Shown: positions 36,918 through 46,667, numbered from the stretch's first letter. The stretch: 64,000 nt of DNA from Basilea psittacipulmonis DSM 24701 (GCF_000743945.1 NZ_CP009238.1:496001-560000); one strand, 5' to 3'. The notes: generated from the letters alone by a model not told the origin. Program-made: numbers and translations.

Positions 36918-38429
36918 ATGATGAATACATATAAATTGCCTCAATCCTTGGTTATTTTTGGATTAGGAGATTCGGGTTTAGCGACAGCAAAATGGGCCTT
37001 ATCTCAAGGTATGTTGGTTAAGGCAATCGATACGCGAGAAGTGCCACCGATGCTTGAAACGTGGCAAGCCTTGCAAGAAAACCATCCGACGATGACGTTA
37101 CAGCTTCATCAAGAGTTGCCTAAAGAACATGAGTTAGATGGCTTTGAAGCGATTTTTATTAGCCCAGGATTAAGTCCACACCAAGCAAATATTAAAGCGT
37201 GGATAGAACTGGCTCGCGAAAAAAATGTCGAGATTTTGAGTGAAGTGAGTCTGTTTGATCGTTTTATAAAAACTCAAGAAAACTATCATCCTTATATCAT
37301 TGGTATTACAGGTACAAACGGTAAAACAACCGTTACTTGTATGGTACGCGATATGTTAAATGCTTGCGGTATCGATGCCGTCGCAGCAGGCAATATTTCT
37401 CCTCCTATCTTGCAAGTATGTGTGGATAGGGCATCAAATCTACCTCAGGCATGGGTTTTGGAATTATCCAGTTTTCAAATGTTTTTTACAGAATCGCTTC
37501 GTTTAGACGCAGCGACGGTATTGAACGTGACTCAAGATCACTTGGACTGGCATAAAGACATGGATGAATATTACTCAGAAAAGGCGAAATTGCTTGATAT
37601 GAGTGAGGTAGTAGTCATCAATCGTGATGATGATCGTATTCGTCACTATTTGAAAAAACCGATTCAACGCGAATTAACATTTGGTATTAGTCAAGCAAAA
37701 TATATCGGTGATATGGGGCTGATCCATCAAGGTGATATGGATTGGTTAGCAACGGTCGAGGAAACAGATTTTGCTTTGCCTGAAACCACGCCAAAACGCA
37801 AAAAACAAACACAACTTATTCCACAAGAGCGACCTGAAGGTAGGGTAGTGGATTTAATGCCTATCGATGCTTTGCATGTAAAAGGTCGTCATAATATTTC
37901 TAATGCAATGGCGGCTTTGTTGTTATGTCGTGCGATTGGTTGTGGTTGGGATGGTCTAATTAGAGCGTTAAGTCAGTATCGAGGTCAGCCTCATCGCACT
38001 GAGTTTGTGAGAACGATACGAGAGGTTGATTTTATCGATGACAGCAAAGGAACGAATGTTGGATCAACGGTAGCTGCATTAAATGGTTTAATGAAACCGA
38101 CTGTATTGATTTTAGGTGGGGTGGGCAAAGGCCAAGATTTTACGCCACTTATTGAACCGATTAATCGATATGCACGTTGTGTGATTACCATGGGTGTGGA
38201 TGCAGCGGTGATTGAACAAGATTTATCTACGATTCACGTACCGATATTAAGAGTTCATTCTTTAAAAGAAGCGGTCCAAACAGCTATGCAACAAGCAAAA
38301 GCGGGAGATCAGGTTTTATTATCACCTGCGTGTGCGAGTTTTGATATGTTTAAAGGATATCATCATCGCGGACAATGTTTTGTGGAAGAGGTTCGAGAAT
38401 TGGCTTTGGATATGGGTGAGGTTGCGTAA
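36918..38429 (+). CDS. murD: UDP-N-acetylmuramoylalanine-D-glutamate ligase
   Basis: MurD adds D-glutamate to UDP-MurNAc-L-Ala. The 503 residues include IFGLGDSGLATAKW, the ATP loop GITGTNGKTTVT, LELSSFQMFF, NVTQDHLDWHKDM and DDSKGTNVGST. It is longer than E. coli MurD (about 440) because of an insertion around residues 275-310 rich in Lys, Arg and Pro before HVKGRHNISNAMAA, a feature I expect in this order. The stop shares a base with the ftsW start (TAATG). Confidence 0.95.
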   Translation: MMNTYKLPQSLVIFGLGDSGLATAKWALSQGMLVKAIDTREVPPMLETWQALQENHPTMTLQLHQELPKEHELDGFEAIFISPGLSPHQANIKAWIELAREKNVEILSEVSLFDRFIKTQENYHPYIIGITGTNGKTTVTCMVRDMLNACGIDAVAAGNISPPILQVCVDRASNLPQAWVLELSSFQMFFTESLRLDAATVLNVTQDHLDWHKDMDEYYSEKAKLLDMSEVVVINRDDDRIRHYLKKPIQRELTFGISQAKYIGDMGLIHQGDMDWLATVEETDFALPETTPKRKKQTQLIPQERPEGRVVDLMPIDALHVKGRHNISNAMAALLLCRAIGCGWDGLIRALSQYRGQPHRTEFVRTIREVDFIDDSKGTNVGSTVAALNGLMKPTVLILGGVGKGQDFTPLIEPINRYARCVITMGVDAAVIEQDLSTIHVPILRVHSLKEAVQTAMQQAKAGDQVLLSPACASFDMFKGYHHRGQCFVEEVRELALDMGEVA

Positions 38430-39658
38430 TGGGCATCTTTAACTCAAAGACGCGTGTTCAGGGCTCATCAGAAACCTTATCTAACGATTCTTTAAAAGAG
38501 ATTAATCGTAGTGTTCAACATCGTCCGTTTGATTTAGCCTTGTTAACGATTTTAGCGATCATTTTGATTTTCGGTACGGTGATGGTTTATTCATCATCTA
38601 TTGCCTTACAAGATGGTCGAAAATTCGCCAGTTACGCGGTGAATTACTTTTTTAATCGACATATACTTTTTATTTTTGCAGGATTATTCATGATGGGACT
38701 GGTCATGCTAGTTCCAATGGAAAAATGGCAAAAATATGCGAAATTGCTTTATATCGTGGCGGCGATAGGATTGGTGCTGGTTTTTATTCCACATATCGGG
38801 CAACAAGTAAACGGTGCTTCGCGATGGATTCGATTCTTTTCGTTTAAATTGCAACCATCGGAATTTATGAAATTTGCAATGATTATTTTTGTCAGTCATC
38901 TCACTTATTTAAAAATGAATGATGGCACACTTAATCATTTACGAAAAGGTGTGGGCATTATCGTTTTGTATGTGGGAGCGGCTGCTGGACTTATCATTAG
39001 AGAACCAGATTTAGGTACGACGATTGTGATTATATCGATTGTTTTCATTATCTTGGTCGTGGCGAATATCAATAAAATTTATATTATCCTTTTAATGATA
39101 GCTGGCTCGATTTTTGTGGTCGTCATGATCTATGCCTATCCTTGGCGTTGGGCGAGGATTCTTGCGTATCGTGATCCCTTTAATCCAGAATATGCTTCAT
39201 CTACTTCGTATCAGTTATTGCAATCACTTATCGCGATTGGTCGAGGAGGCTGGTTTGGTGAAGGGTTGGGATCAAGCGTAGGTAAATTGCATTATTTGCC
39301 AGAAGCTCATACGGACTTTATTATGGCGGTGGTGGCCGAAGAGTTAGGTGTGGTGGGCGTTTTCTTTGTCATGTTGTTATTTATTTTATTACTTCATCGC
39401 ATGTTTAGAATCGCACGTCGTGCTTTTGATAATGATTTAATTTTTAATGGTCTAGTTGTTCATGGCATTATTGCTTGGATTTTTGTGCAGTTTATCGTTA
39501 ATCTAGGCGTGGTATCAGGATTGCTTCCGACTAAAGGATTGACCATGCCTTTTATTAGCTATGGTGGCTCATCGATGGTGATGTTATTAATGGCGATGGG
39601 TTTGGTGATAAAAGTGGATTGTATTAATCGTGGTTTGACGCGAGCAAGGAAATTATAG
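38429..39658 (+). CDS. ftsW: Peptidoglycan glycosyltransferase FtsW
   Basis: FtsW is the SEDS-family polymerase of septal peptidoglycan and partner of FtsI. The 409 residues have a cytoplasmic N-terminal tail of about 38 residues and ten membrane helices. SEDS motifs are present: VMVYSSSIA, NGASRWIRFFSFKLQPSEFMK, REPDLGTT, EAHTDFIMAVVAEELG and the C-terminal LPTKGLTMPFISYGGSS. Confidence 0.95.
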   Translation: MGIFNSKTRVQGSSETLSNDSLKEINRSVQHRPFDLALLTILAIILIFGTVMVYSSSIALQDGRKFASYAVNYFFNRHILFIFAGLFMMGLVMLVPMEKWQKYAKLLYIVAAIGLVLVFIPHIGQQVNGASRWIRFFSFKLQPSEFMKFAMIIFVSHLTYLKMNDGTLNHLRKGVGIIVLYVGAAAGLIIREPDLGTTIVIISIVFIILVVANINKIYIILLMIAGSIFVVVMIYAYPWRWARILAYRDPFNPEYASSTSYQLLQSLIAIGRGGWFGEGLGSSVGKLHYLPEAHTDFIMAVVAEELGVVGVFFVMLLFILLLHRMFRIARRAFDNDLIFNGLVVHGIIAWIFVQFIVNLGVVSGLLPTKGLTMPFISYGGSSMVMLLMAMGLVIKVDCINRGLTRARKL

Positions 39659-39667
39659 GGTAAATAT

Positions 39668-40729
39668 ATGGCAAAAATTCTCATCATGGCAGGTGGCACG
39701 GGTGGTCATATCATGCCGGGATTAGCGATAGCAAAGGCATTGCGTTCAAAAGGTTGGGAAGTATCGTGGTTAGGTAATCCTGAACGGATGGAAGGCAGTT
39801 TAGTACCTGCACATGGATTTGAGATAACGCCGTTTTACTTTAATGGTGTGCGAGGAAAAGGAATCGCGACACTTTTAAAGCTACCTTTTGTTTTGATCGC
39901 TGCTTTTATTCGTGCCAGAAAAATATTAAAAACGATTAAGCCTGATGTTGTATTGGGGATGGGAGGCTATATTTCATTTCCTGTCGGTATGATGGCAGGC
40001 TGGCAAGGTATTCCTTTATTAATTCATGAACAAAATGCCGTGATGGGAACGGCTAATCGTATATTGGCAAAACGAGCTAAAAAAGTATTGTGTGGCTTTC
40101 CATTACCCTTGCCTGAAGCGGTTTATGTGGGTAATCCTGTGCGTGAAGAATTAATGGATGTGGATAGTCCAGAACAACGTTATCAACAGCGTACAGGTAA
40201 ATTAAACGTTTTAGTGGTGGGAGGCAGTTTAGGGGCATCAGCACTTAATGAAACTGTTCCATTAGCGTTGAAAGACATACCAGAAGCAGAACGTCCCATT
40301 GTCATTCATCAAGCAGGTAAACAGCATATTGAACAGCTAAAACAACATTACGAACAAGCAGGTGTCACTGCAGAATGTCTTGCTTTTATTGATGATATGA
40401 AAACCGCTTTGTTAAAGGCTGATGTAGTGATTTGTCGAGCAGGAGCGATGAGTTTGGCTGAAATATCATGCGTGGGAGTGGCTTCATTATTGGTGCCTTT
40501 GCCTAATGCTATCGATGATCACCAAACTAAAAATGCTCAGTACCTAGTAGATGCTCAAGCAGCTCAAGTGATAGTGCAAAAAGATTTTACCCCCGAGTTT
40601 TTATCAAATTGGCTAAAATGTCAAGATAGAGATCAGTTGTGTATGATGGCAAAAAATGCGAGATCAATGTCTCGTCCACGTTCAACAGAAGAGATAGCAG
40701 CTATTTGCCAATCAGTTATAAAGGGTTAA
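39668..40729 (+). CDS. murG: Lipid II synthase MurG
   Basis: MurG adds GlcNAc to lipid I at the inner face of the membrane. The 353-residue GT-B protein has the N-terminal glycine loop MAGGTGGHIMPGLAIA, GMGGYISFPVG, HEQNAVMGTANR, VVGGSLGASALNE in the C-terminal domain and CRAGAMSLAEIS and PLPNAIDDHQTKNA in the donor site. It continues the tightly packed cluster; murC starts 3 nt after its stop. Confidence 0.96.
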   Translation: MAKILIMAGGTGGHIMPGLAIAKALRSKGWEVSWLGNPERMEGSLVPAHGFEITPFYFNGVRGKGIATLLKLPFVLIAAFIRARKILKTIKPDVVLGMGGYISFPVGMMAGWQGIPLLIHEQNAVMGTANRILAKRAKKVLCGFPLPLPEAVYVGNPVREELMDVDSPEQRYQQRTGKLNVLVVGGSLGASALNETVPLALKDIPEAERPIVIHQAGKQHIEQLKQHYEQAGVTAECLAFIDDMKTALLKADVVICRAGAMSLAEISCVGVASLLVPLPNAIDDHQTKNAQYLVDAQAAQVIVQKDFTPEFLSNWLKCQDRDQLCMMAKNARSMSRPRSTEEIAAICQSVIKG

Positions 40730-40732
40730 TGT

Positions 40733-42136
40733 GTGAAACATAAAATAGGACGTATCCACTTTATTGGTATAGGTGGAGCTGGAATGAGCGGTATCGCTGA
40801 GGTATTGTTAAACCTTGGTTACCAAATAACAGGATCGGATGTTCAAGAGACAGTAGTTACTAAACGTTTGGAACAATTAGGTGCCAAAGTGTTTATCGGT
40901 CACCATGAACAACAAGTTGTGGGAGCCGATACAGTGGTGATTTCTTCTGCCATTGTGAGTAATAACCCAGAAGTGTTGATGGCAAGAAAAATGGGGTTGC
41001 CAGTGGTTCAAAGAGCCACGATGTTAGCAGAATTAATGCGATTTAAACAAGGAATCGCTGTTTCAGGAACTCATGGAAAAACCACTACCACCAGCTTGAT
41101 TGCGAGTATTTTGGCGGCAGCTGATCTGGATCCTACTTTTGTGATAGGTGGCAAACTGAATTCAGCAGGGGCCAATGCACGTTTAGGTAAAGGTGAGTTT
41201 ATTGTGGTGGAAGCAGATGAATCAGATGCCTCCTTTTTAAACTTATTGCCTGTGATGTCCGTCATTACTAATATTGACGTGGATCATATGGATACCTATG
41301 GACATAATTTAGCGCATTTATTAGATGCATTTATTTCCTTTACTCGCCGATTGCCTTTCTATGGTAGTGTCATTGCGTGTTATGAAGACAAACATGTAAG
41401 AGATATATTGCCTTTGATTTCTAGTCCTGTGATTACCTACGGATTTGATGCTCATGCAGATTTTCAAGCCGTGAACGTCAGAGCAGAAGGCACGACAATG
41501 AGTTTTGATGTGGTCCGAAAAGAGATTTCGAGTAAACCTGCTAAACCGCCTTTACGCGTCAAACTCAATCTTCCTGGTAAACACAATGTATTAAATGCGA
41601 TGGCCGCCATCGTGGTGGCAGATGAATTAAAAATTCCTGATGAAGCGATTTTAAAAGCGTTGGAAACTTTTAATGGTGTAGGCAGACGATTTAATGTATT
41701 AGGCCAAAAGGTTTACAAACATAAATCATTTACAGTGGTCGATGATTATGGTCATCATCCTACCGAGCTTTCTGCAACGATTGATGCGGCTCGCGGTGCA
41801 TGGCCAGGACATCGTCTGATAATGGGATTCCAACCACATCGATATACGCGAACAAGAGATTGTTTTGATGATTTTGTGCGTGTATTAGGACGTGCTGATG
41901 TCGTTGCATTATGTGATGTTTACGCGGCTGGCGAGAGTATGATACCAGGTGCCAATAGCGAAGCGTTAAAACACGCCCTTGAAAAAGAAGGGGTGACCGT
42001 GCTTTATGAAAGTGATGTTCAAAAATTACCTCATCTTATTGCTGAACATGTTGAAGATGGCGATATTGTATTGATGAGTGGTGCAGGGTCTATTTCCAGA
42101 ATTGCCAATCAGTTTTCGGAGTTAATGAATGGGTGA
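40733..42136 (+). CDS. murC: UDP-N-acetylmuramate-L-alanine ligase
   Basis: MurC starts the stem peptide by adding L-alanine to UDP-MurNAc. The 467-residue protein begins at a GTG with IHFIGIGGAGMSGIAEVL, then has the ATP loop GTHGKTTTTS, EADESDASFLNL, NIDVDHMDTYG and DDYGHHPTE. It is distinct from Mpl at 6304. Its last 8 bases overlap ddl. Confidence 0.96.
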   Translation: MKHKIGRIHFIGIGGAGMSGIAEVLLNLGYQITGSDVQETVVTKRLEQLGAKVFIGHHEQQVVGADTVVISSAIVSNNPEVLMARKMGLPVVQRATMLAELMRFKQGIAVSGTHGKTTTTSLIASILAAADLDPTFVIGGKLNSAGANARLGKGEFIVVEADESDASFLNLLPVMSVITNIDVDHMDTYGHNLAHLLDAFISFTRRLPFYGSVIACYEDKHVRDILPLISSPVITYGFDAHADFQAVNVRAEGTTMSFDVVRKEISSKPAKPPLRVKLNLPGKHNVLNAMAAIVVADELKIPDEAILKALETFNGVGRRFNVLGQKVYKHKSFTVVDDYGHHPTELSATIDAARGAWPGHRLIMGFQPHRYTRTRDCFDDFVRVLGRADVVALCDVYAAGESMIPGANSEALKHALEKEGVTVLYESDVQKLPHLIAEHVEDGDIVLMSGAGSISRIANQFSELMNG

Positions 42137-43046
42137 TAAAGTAGTCGTTCTTTATGGCGGTTGGTCTGCAGAACGTGAAGTTTCCTTGATGTCGGGTAAA
42201 GGGGTGTATGATGCATTACACTCAAAAGGCGTTGATGTGACGCTGTTTGATCCGAGTAAAGAACCCTTAGAACGTTTGGCACAGTTTGATAAAGCTTTTA
42301 TCATGCTTCACGGAAGATATGGTGAAGATGGTGTTATACAGGGGCTTTTGGAACTGTTACGTATTCCTTATACGGGATGTGGCGTGATGGCTTCAGCGAT
42401 CGCCATGGACAAAATCATGACGAAAAAAATCTGGTTAGAGTCAGGGTTACCCACGGCAAAATACATGGAGGTCAATTCGTTATCCGAGCTATATCATGCT
42501 ATTGAGACATTAGGTTTACCCTTGATGTTAAAGGCTCCTCACGAGGGATCAACCATTGGTCTGGTAAAAATCACTTCGGTGGATCAAGTGGCTACTGCTT
42601 ACGAAGCTGTCTCAAAATACGATGATACCTTGTTAGCGGAGGCGTTCATATCTGGGCGTGAATTAACCGTTGCAGTGATTGGGAAAGGAAAAGACGCTAA
42701 GGCATTGCCTATTGTTGAAATTAAAGCACCTGACGGGAATTATGATTATCAGAACAAGTATTTTTCTGATGAAACTCAGTATGTGTGTCCTGCCCATTTA
42801 GATGAGCATTTAACCCAATCCATCCAAGACCTATGTGTGAAAGCTTATAATGCTTTAGGATGTGAGGGATGGGCAAGAGTTGATTTACTGTTAGATAACG
42901 ATCGTGCCTATCTTTTGGAAATTAATACAGCTCCTGGGATGACGGCTCATTCGTTAGTCCCCATGAGTGCAAAATCAGCAGGCATTGAATATGCTGATTT
43001 ATGTGTGTTATTGTTAGAAATGGCTTCATGTAAAGTGAATCGTTAA
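42129..43046 (+). CDS. ddl: D-alanine-D-alanine ligase
   Basis: Ddl joins two D-alanines for MurF. The 305-residue ATP-grasp protein shows VVLYGGWSAEREVSLMSG, LHGRYGEDGVIQGLLE, YTGCGVMASAIAMDK, KAPHEGSTIGL and the C-terminal EINTAPGMTAHSLVPMSA. The length and place in the dcw cluster suit DdlB. The start overlaps the murC stop, so the genes are coupled. Confidence 0.96.
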   Translation: MGDKVVVLYGGWSAEREVSLMSGKGVYDALHSKGVDVTLFDPSKEPLERLAQFDKAFIMLHGRYGEDGVIQGLLELLRIPYTGCGVMASAIAMDKIMTKKIWLESGLPTAKYMEVNSLSELYHAIETLGLPLMLKAPHEGSTIGLVKITSVDQVATAYEAVSKYDDTLLAEAFISGRELTVAVIGKGKDAKALPIVEIKAPDGNYDYQNKYFSDETQYVCPAHLDEHLTQSIQDLCVKAYNALGCEGWARVDLLLDNDRAYLLEINTAPGMTAHSLVPMSAKSAGIEYADLCVLLLEMASCKVNR

Positions 43047-43051
43047 TCATC

Positions 43052-43834
43052 ATGAGTATCAATAAGCAAGTTCGAGTGATTAATATGTTGGCAAACCTCT
43101 TAACGTTTGTCGCACTGGTACTTGCTGTATTATCGTTAACGTATTGGGTTGTTCATCTGCCTTATTTTGATTTAGAACGTATTTATGTTCAAGAACGACA
43201 AGGTGGTCACTTAAAAAATGTTTCACCCAACCTTTTGAATAATGCGTTAATTGCCAAAATATCAGGTAATTTTTTTACGGTTAATTTGGATAGTGTGGCA
43301 CAACAAGTCAAACAAGTACCTTGGGTCAGAAGCGTTCAGGTACGACGTTTATGGCCAAATGGTTTGGTGCTTTATGTCGAGGAACATGAGCCGTTTGCTT
43401 ATTGGAATTCGACACAAATGATCGATACGTGGGGAGATGTCTTTACGCCCAGTAATTTCCAAGAAAGTGCCGATATGAATCTTTTGCACTTCCAAGGCCC
43501 CGAAAACTCGGCCAAATTAGTCGTAAAAAGATACCAATATTTAGCAAAAATGCTGTCAAAGATTCATTTAAGTGTCGAGAGCATTACATTAAATGATCGA
43601 TATGCGTGGAATATTCGTCTTGATAACGGCATTACCTTATTGTTAAGTCGTGATGAGGTTGCTGAAAGTTTAGAAGACAATGATACAGATAAGGTGTTTA
43701 ATGAAAGAATTAGCCGATTTGTAAATGCTTGGAAAGAAATTCAAGCGTTCAATAAAGAGCATTCCATTGCTATAATTGATCTGAGATATAGTAAAGGATT
43801 TGCTGTTAAATTAGCCCCAAAATTTAAAGAGTAG
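43052..43834 (+). CDS. ftsQ: Cell division protein FtsQ
   Basis: A 260-residue bitopic inner-membrane protein: a short N-terminal tail, one membrane helix (about residues 10-32), then a POTRA domain starting LPYFDLERIYVQE and a beta domain with VPWVRSVQVRRLWPNGLVLYVEEHEPFAYW. FtsQ recruits FtsL and FtsB to the septum. It lies between ddl and ftsA as in most proteobacteria, and the ftsA start follows 2 nt after its stop. Confidence 0.94.
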   Translation: MSINKQVRVINMLANLLTFVALVLAVLSLTYWVVHLPYFDLERIYVQERQGGHLKNVSPNLLNNALIAKISGNFFTVNLDSVAQQVKQVPWVRSVQVRRLWPNGLVLYVEEHEPFAYWNSTQMIDTWGDVFTPSNFQESADMNLLHFQGPENSAKLVVKRYQYLAKMLSKIHLSVESITLNDRYAWNIRLDNGITLLLSRDEVAESLEDNDTDKVFNERISRFVNAWKEIQAFNKEHSIAIIDLRYSKGFAVKLAPKFKE

Positions 43835-43836
43835 AT

Positions 43837-45057
43837 ATGAGTTACGATGAGAAAGATTTAATTGTTGCATTGGATATCGGCACGAATAAAGTCGTGGTGA
43901 TGGTGGCCCAGAGTGGACCTGATGACCAGTTTACCATTCTAGGAAAAGGAATGGCTCATAATACGGGCAGTATCCGTGCAGGGGTTGTCTATAACATTGA
44001 AGAGACAATCACTTTGATCCAAAAGGCTATCGATGAAGCACAGCTGATGGCGGCTTGTAAAATTCATGATGTCTATGTATCCATTGGTGGTACACACATT
44101 CAGAGTTTTGATTCCAGTGGTGTGGTGGTCATTAAGAACAAAGAAGTGGGTGAAAATGATGTAGAACGTGTTAATGACACGGCCAAAGCAATTAGTGTTG
44201 GGGCAGATGATGAAATTGTTCACTCACTTATCCAACAATATATCGTAGATGGTCGAGAGGGTATTCTACATCCAGTGGGTATGTCGGGCATGCGTTTGGA
44301 AGCCAGAATGCACATTGTAGTGGGATCTTTTAGCACCATTATGAACGTTCGTAAATGTGTATTGCGTTGCGGCGTGAAGCTGAATCACTACTATTTACAG
44401 TCTTTAGCATCAAGTACAGCGGTCCTTACCAAAGACGAAAAAGATCTAGGTGTGGTGATGTTGGATATTGGGGCTGGGACGACAGATATTGCGGTTTATA
44501 AAAATGGTTATATTGTGCATACGGGGGTATTAAATATCGCTGGAGACGTGATTACCAATGACATCGCCGCGGTATTGGGGACCACAAAACAAGAAGCTGA
44601 AAATATTAAACTAAAATATGGTGCAGCCGTTCCTACACATATCGAAGAAGATGATTTATTTGAATTAAATGCCATTGGCGGTAGTGTTAATTACGAAAAA
44701 CGTAAAATGCTATCGAAAATCATTGAGGCACGTTTGGATGAGCTGTTTGGATTGGTCCAAAAAGAAATTGGCAAAGAAATTTTGGATAGTGTCTCTAGTT
44801 ATGTGATTACAGGTGGCACGGCATTGATGCCAGGTATTGTTGAGTTGGCAGAAGATGTGCTATCTAAGCAGGTTCGAGTCGGTGTGCCGCTTTATCAGAA
44901 TAACTTGGCGGACCTAGTGAATGATCCAAGATATTCTACGGTTATCGGGATGCTTCAAGAGGCACGTACGGATGGATCGAAAGTATTACGTAAAACAAGA
45001 AAACAATCTTCCGTAAAATATTGGTGTGGTCGAGTAAAAAGCTGGCTTTTAAGTTAA
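43837..45057 (+). CDS. ftsA: Cell division protein FtsA
   Basis: FtsA is the actin-like protein that ties FtsZ filaments to the membrane and signals to the synthases. The 406 residues show LIVALDIGTNKVVVMVA (phosphate 1), DIGAGTTDIAVYKNG (phosphate 2) and ITGGTALMPGIVELAE (adenosine motif), and end with the amphipathic membrane-targeting segment VKYWCGRVKSWLLS. About 200 bp with strong hairpins separate it from ftsZ. Confidence 0.96.
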   Translation: MSYDEKDLIVALDIGTNKVVVMVAQSGPDDQFTILGKGMAHNTGSIRAGVVYNIEETITLIQKAIDEAQLMAACKIHDVYVSIGGTHIQSFDSSGVVVIKNKEVGENDVERVNDTAKAISVGADDEIVHSLIQQYIVDGREGILHPVGMSGMRLEARMHIVVGSFSTIMNVRKCVLRCGVKLNHYYLQSLASSTAVLTKDEKDLGVVMLDIGAGTTDIAVYKNGYIVHTGVLNIAGDVITNDIAAVLGTTKQEAENIKLKYGAAVPTHIEEDDLFELNAIGGSVNYEKRKMLSKIIEARLDELFGLVQKEIGKEILDSVSSYVITGGTALMPGIVELAEDVLSKQVRVGVPLYQNNLADLVNDPRYSTVIGMLQEARTDGSKVLRKTRKQSSVKYWCGRVKSWLLS

Positions 45058-45080
45058 AAATAAGCGATAATATATACTAG

Positions 45081-45211
45081 GTGAGTAAAAACCGCACATT
45101 TTTGCTCACTATTTGCAAATAGACAAGCACGAGTCTATGCGTTTTTCTGGGAAACACATCGCGGAGAGCGCACAAATAACACACGAGATGTACGCTGGTG
45201 TGGTATTTGTG
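45081..45211 (+). promoter_or_regulatory. Structured ftsA-ftsZ intergenic region with two hairpins
   Basis: Hairpin 1 (45081-45109) pairs GTGAG-T-AAAAA with TTTTT-G-CTCAC, 11 bp with a 7-nt loop. Hairpin 2 (45171-45211) pairs CACAAATA-a-CACAC with GTGTG-g-TATTTGTG around a 13-nt loop. A TATACT box at 45073 precedes hairpin 1 and could be a -10 element for ftsZ, without a clear -35. Neither hairpin is followed by a T-run, so they are not simple terminators. They would sit in the 5' leader of an ftsZ transcript and could tune its translation or stability. Confidence 0.6.
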
Positions 45212-45256
45212 ACACTTTCCAAAACGATCATTTACTGTTTTGGGTAGGAGTCCAGA

Positions 45257-46555
45257 ATGCTTAATTACGAAGACAAGGTGGAGTTGCGTCTAGAAGATAG
45301 TGAGCAATGTCCTGATAATTTTGTATTAGAAACTTACGATTTAGAAGATAATTCTAAACAGCTTCATTCATCTATTCCTGATATTACGTTAATCGATGAT
45401 TTTGATTCATCAGCTATCACTGATTTTGAATTGGTGGAAGAAGATGATCAGATCGTGAATATTAAGGTTATTGGTGTAGGTGGTGCAGGTGGTAACGCTG
45501 TTAGACACATGATTGACAAGGGTTTAACAGGTGTTGAGTTTATTTGCATTAATACTGACCAACAAGCATTAAGTAGAACGAAAGCGAATAAAACCATTGG
45601 TATCGGTCTGAAAGGACGTGGTGCTGGTGGTAATCCAGAAACGGGTCGTTCTGCAGTTGAAAATAAAGCAGAAGACATTAAAGAAGTTCTAAAAGATGCG
45701 GATATGGTATTTATCGCAGCAGGTATGGGCGGCGGTACAGGTACGGGTGCGGCTCCTTACATTGCACAGCTTGCAAAAGAACAAGGTATTTTAACGGTAG
45801 CGATTGTAACGAAACCTTTTGAATATGAGGGTAATCGTGTTGCGATCGCCGAAAAAGGTATCCAAGAGTTACGTAAGCACGTGGATGCCGTCATTGTTGT
45901 CCTAAACGAGAAGTTTTTAGAAGTGATGGGCGACGATGCAAGTCTCACTGCTTGCTTGGCGGCGGCAGATGATGTGTTATATAACGCTTGCACAGGTATT
46001 GTTAGAATCATTACTGAGCCAGGTGTGATTAATACAGACTTTGAAGACGTTTACTCTGTTTTACATGAATCAGGTCAGGCTATTTTTGGCGTGGCTGAAG
46101 CTTCTGGTCCAAATCGTGCCAAAGAAGTTTTAGACAAGGCGATTTCATGTCCTTTGGTTGAAGGTAATAGCATCGAAGGTGCATCAGGTATTTTGGTGTA
46201 TGTTGAGTCTAGTAACGATTTGAAAGCTTCAGAGTACTCATTTATCAACAAGAGTGTTTATCAGTTCACTAAGGGTAGTTCTGCGAAAGTGTTCATTGGT
46301 AATTCTATTAATGAATCGCTAAAAGACACGATTCGTTTAACTGTGGTGGCAACTGGTCTTGAACAAGATAAAGCGACGTTGAAATTAGTGGAAGAAGAAC
46401 AAACCTTACGTACGGGTACGGATGATGCGATTGTCTTCCATACGGCTGAAACACCGAGAGTCATTTCGTTTGGTCGTGGTGAGATGAGAGAGTCAGGAAG
46501 TGCTTCAACGGCCGACCTGTCTGTGCCAGCATTCTTACGAAGAAATGCCGATTAA
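45257..46555 (+). CDS. ftsZ: Cell division protein FtsZ with acidic N-terminal extension
   Basis: FtsZ is the tubulin-like GTPase of the division ring. The core starts at about residue 69 with IKVIGVGGAGGNAVRHMI and has the tubulin signature GGGTGTGAAP. A short linker precedes the conserved C-terminal tail LSVPAFLRRNAD, which binds FtsA and ZipA. At 432 residues it is longer than usual (about 380-395) because about 66 residues precede the core; 21 of the first 64 are Asp or Glu against three Lys/Arg. The start is supported by GGTAGGAG six bases before the ATG, and no other Met lies before the core. Function is sure; the extension is unusual for the family as I know it. Confidence 0.95.
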   Translation: MLNYEDKVELRLEDSEQCPDNFVLETYDLEDNSKQLHSSIPDITLIDDFDSSAITDFELVEEDDQIVNIKVIGVGGAGGNAVRHMIDKGLTGVEFICINTDQQALSRTKANKTIGIGLKGRGAGGNPETGRSAVENKAEDIKEVLKDADMVFIAAGMGGGTGTGAAPYIAQLAKEQGILTVAIVTKPFEYEGNRVAIAEKGIQELRKHVDAVIVVLNEKFLEVMGDDASLTACLAAADDVLYNACTGIVRIITEPGVINTDFEDVYSVLHESGQAIFGVAEASGPNRAKEVLDKAISCPLVEGNSIEGASGILVYVESSNDLKASEYSFINKSVYQFTKGSSAKVFIGNSINESLKDTIRLTVVATGLEQDKATLKLVEEEQTLRTGTDDAIVFHTAETPRVISFGRGEMRESGSASTADLSVPAFLRRNAD

Positions 46556-46564
46556 TATCATTTG

Positions 46565-46596
46565 AAAAGAGGCATAAAATTTTATGTCTCTTTTTT
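46565..46596 (+). terminator. Rho-independent terminator after ftsZ
   Basis: AAAAGAG pairs with CTCTTTT, enclosing the palindrome CATAAAATTTTATG and ending in a T-run, 9 nt after the ftsZ stop. It would separate ftsZ from lpxC. Confidence 0.88.
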
Positions 46597-46616
46597 ATCT
46601 GATTGGTCAGATAGTT

Positions 46617-46625
46617 TGTTATAAT
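46617..46625 (+). promoter_or_regulatory. Extended -10 promoter of lpxC
   Basis: TGTTATAAT is an extended -10 element directly after the ftsZ terminator and about 43 bp before the lpxC GTG. No good -35 is present, which is tolerable for an extended -10 promoter. Confidence 0.65.
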
Positions 46626-46667
46626 AATCGTCTGTTGTATTGAAAGGTTTTTTCATAGGAAAATATA

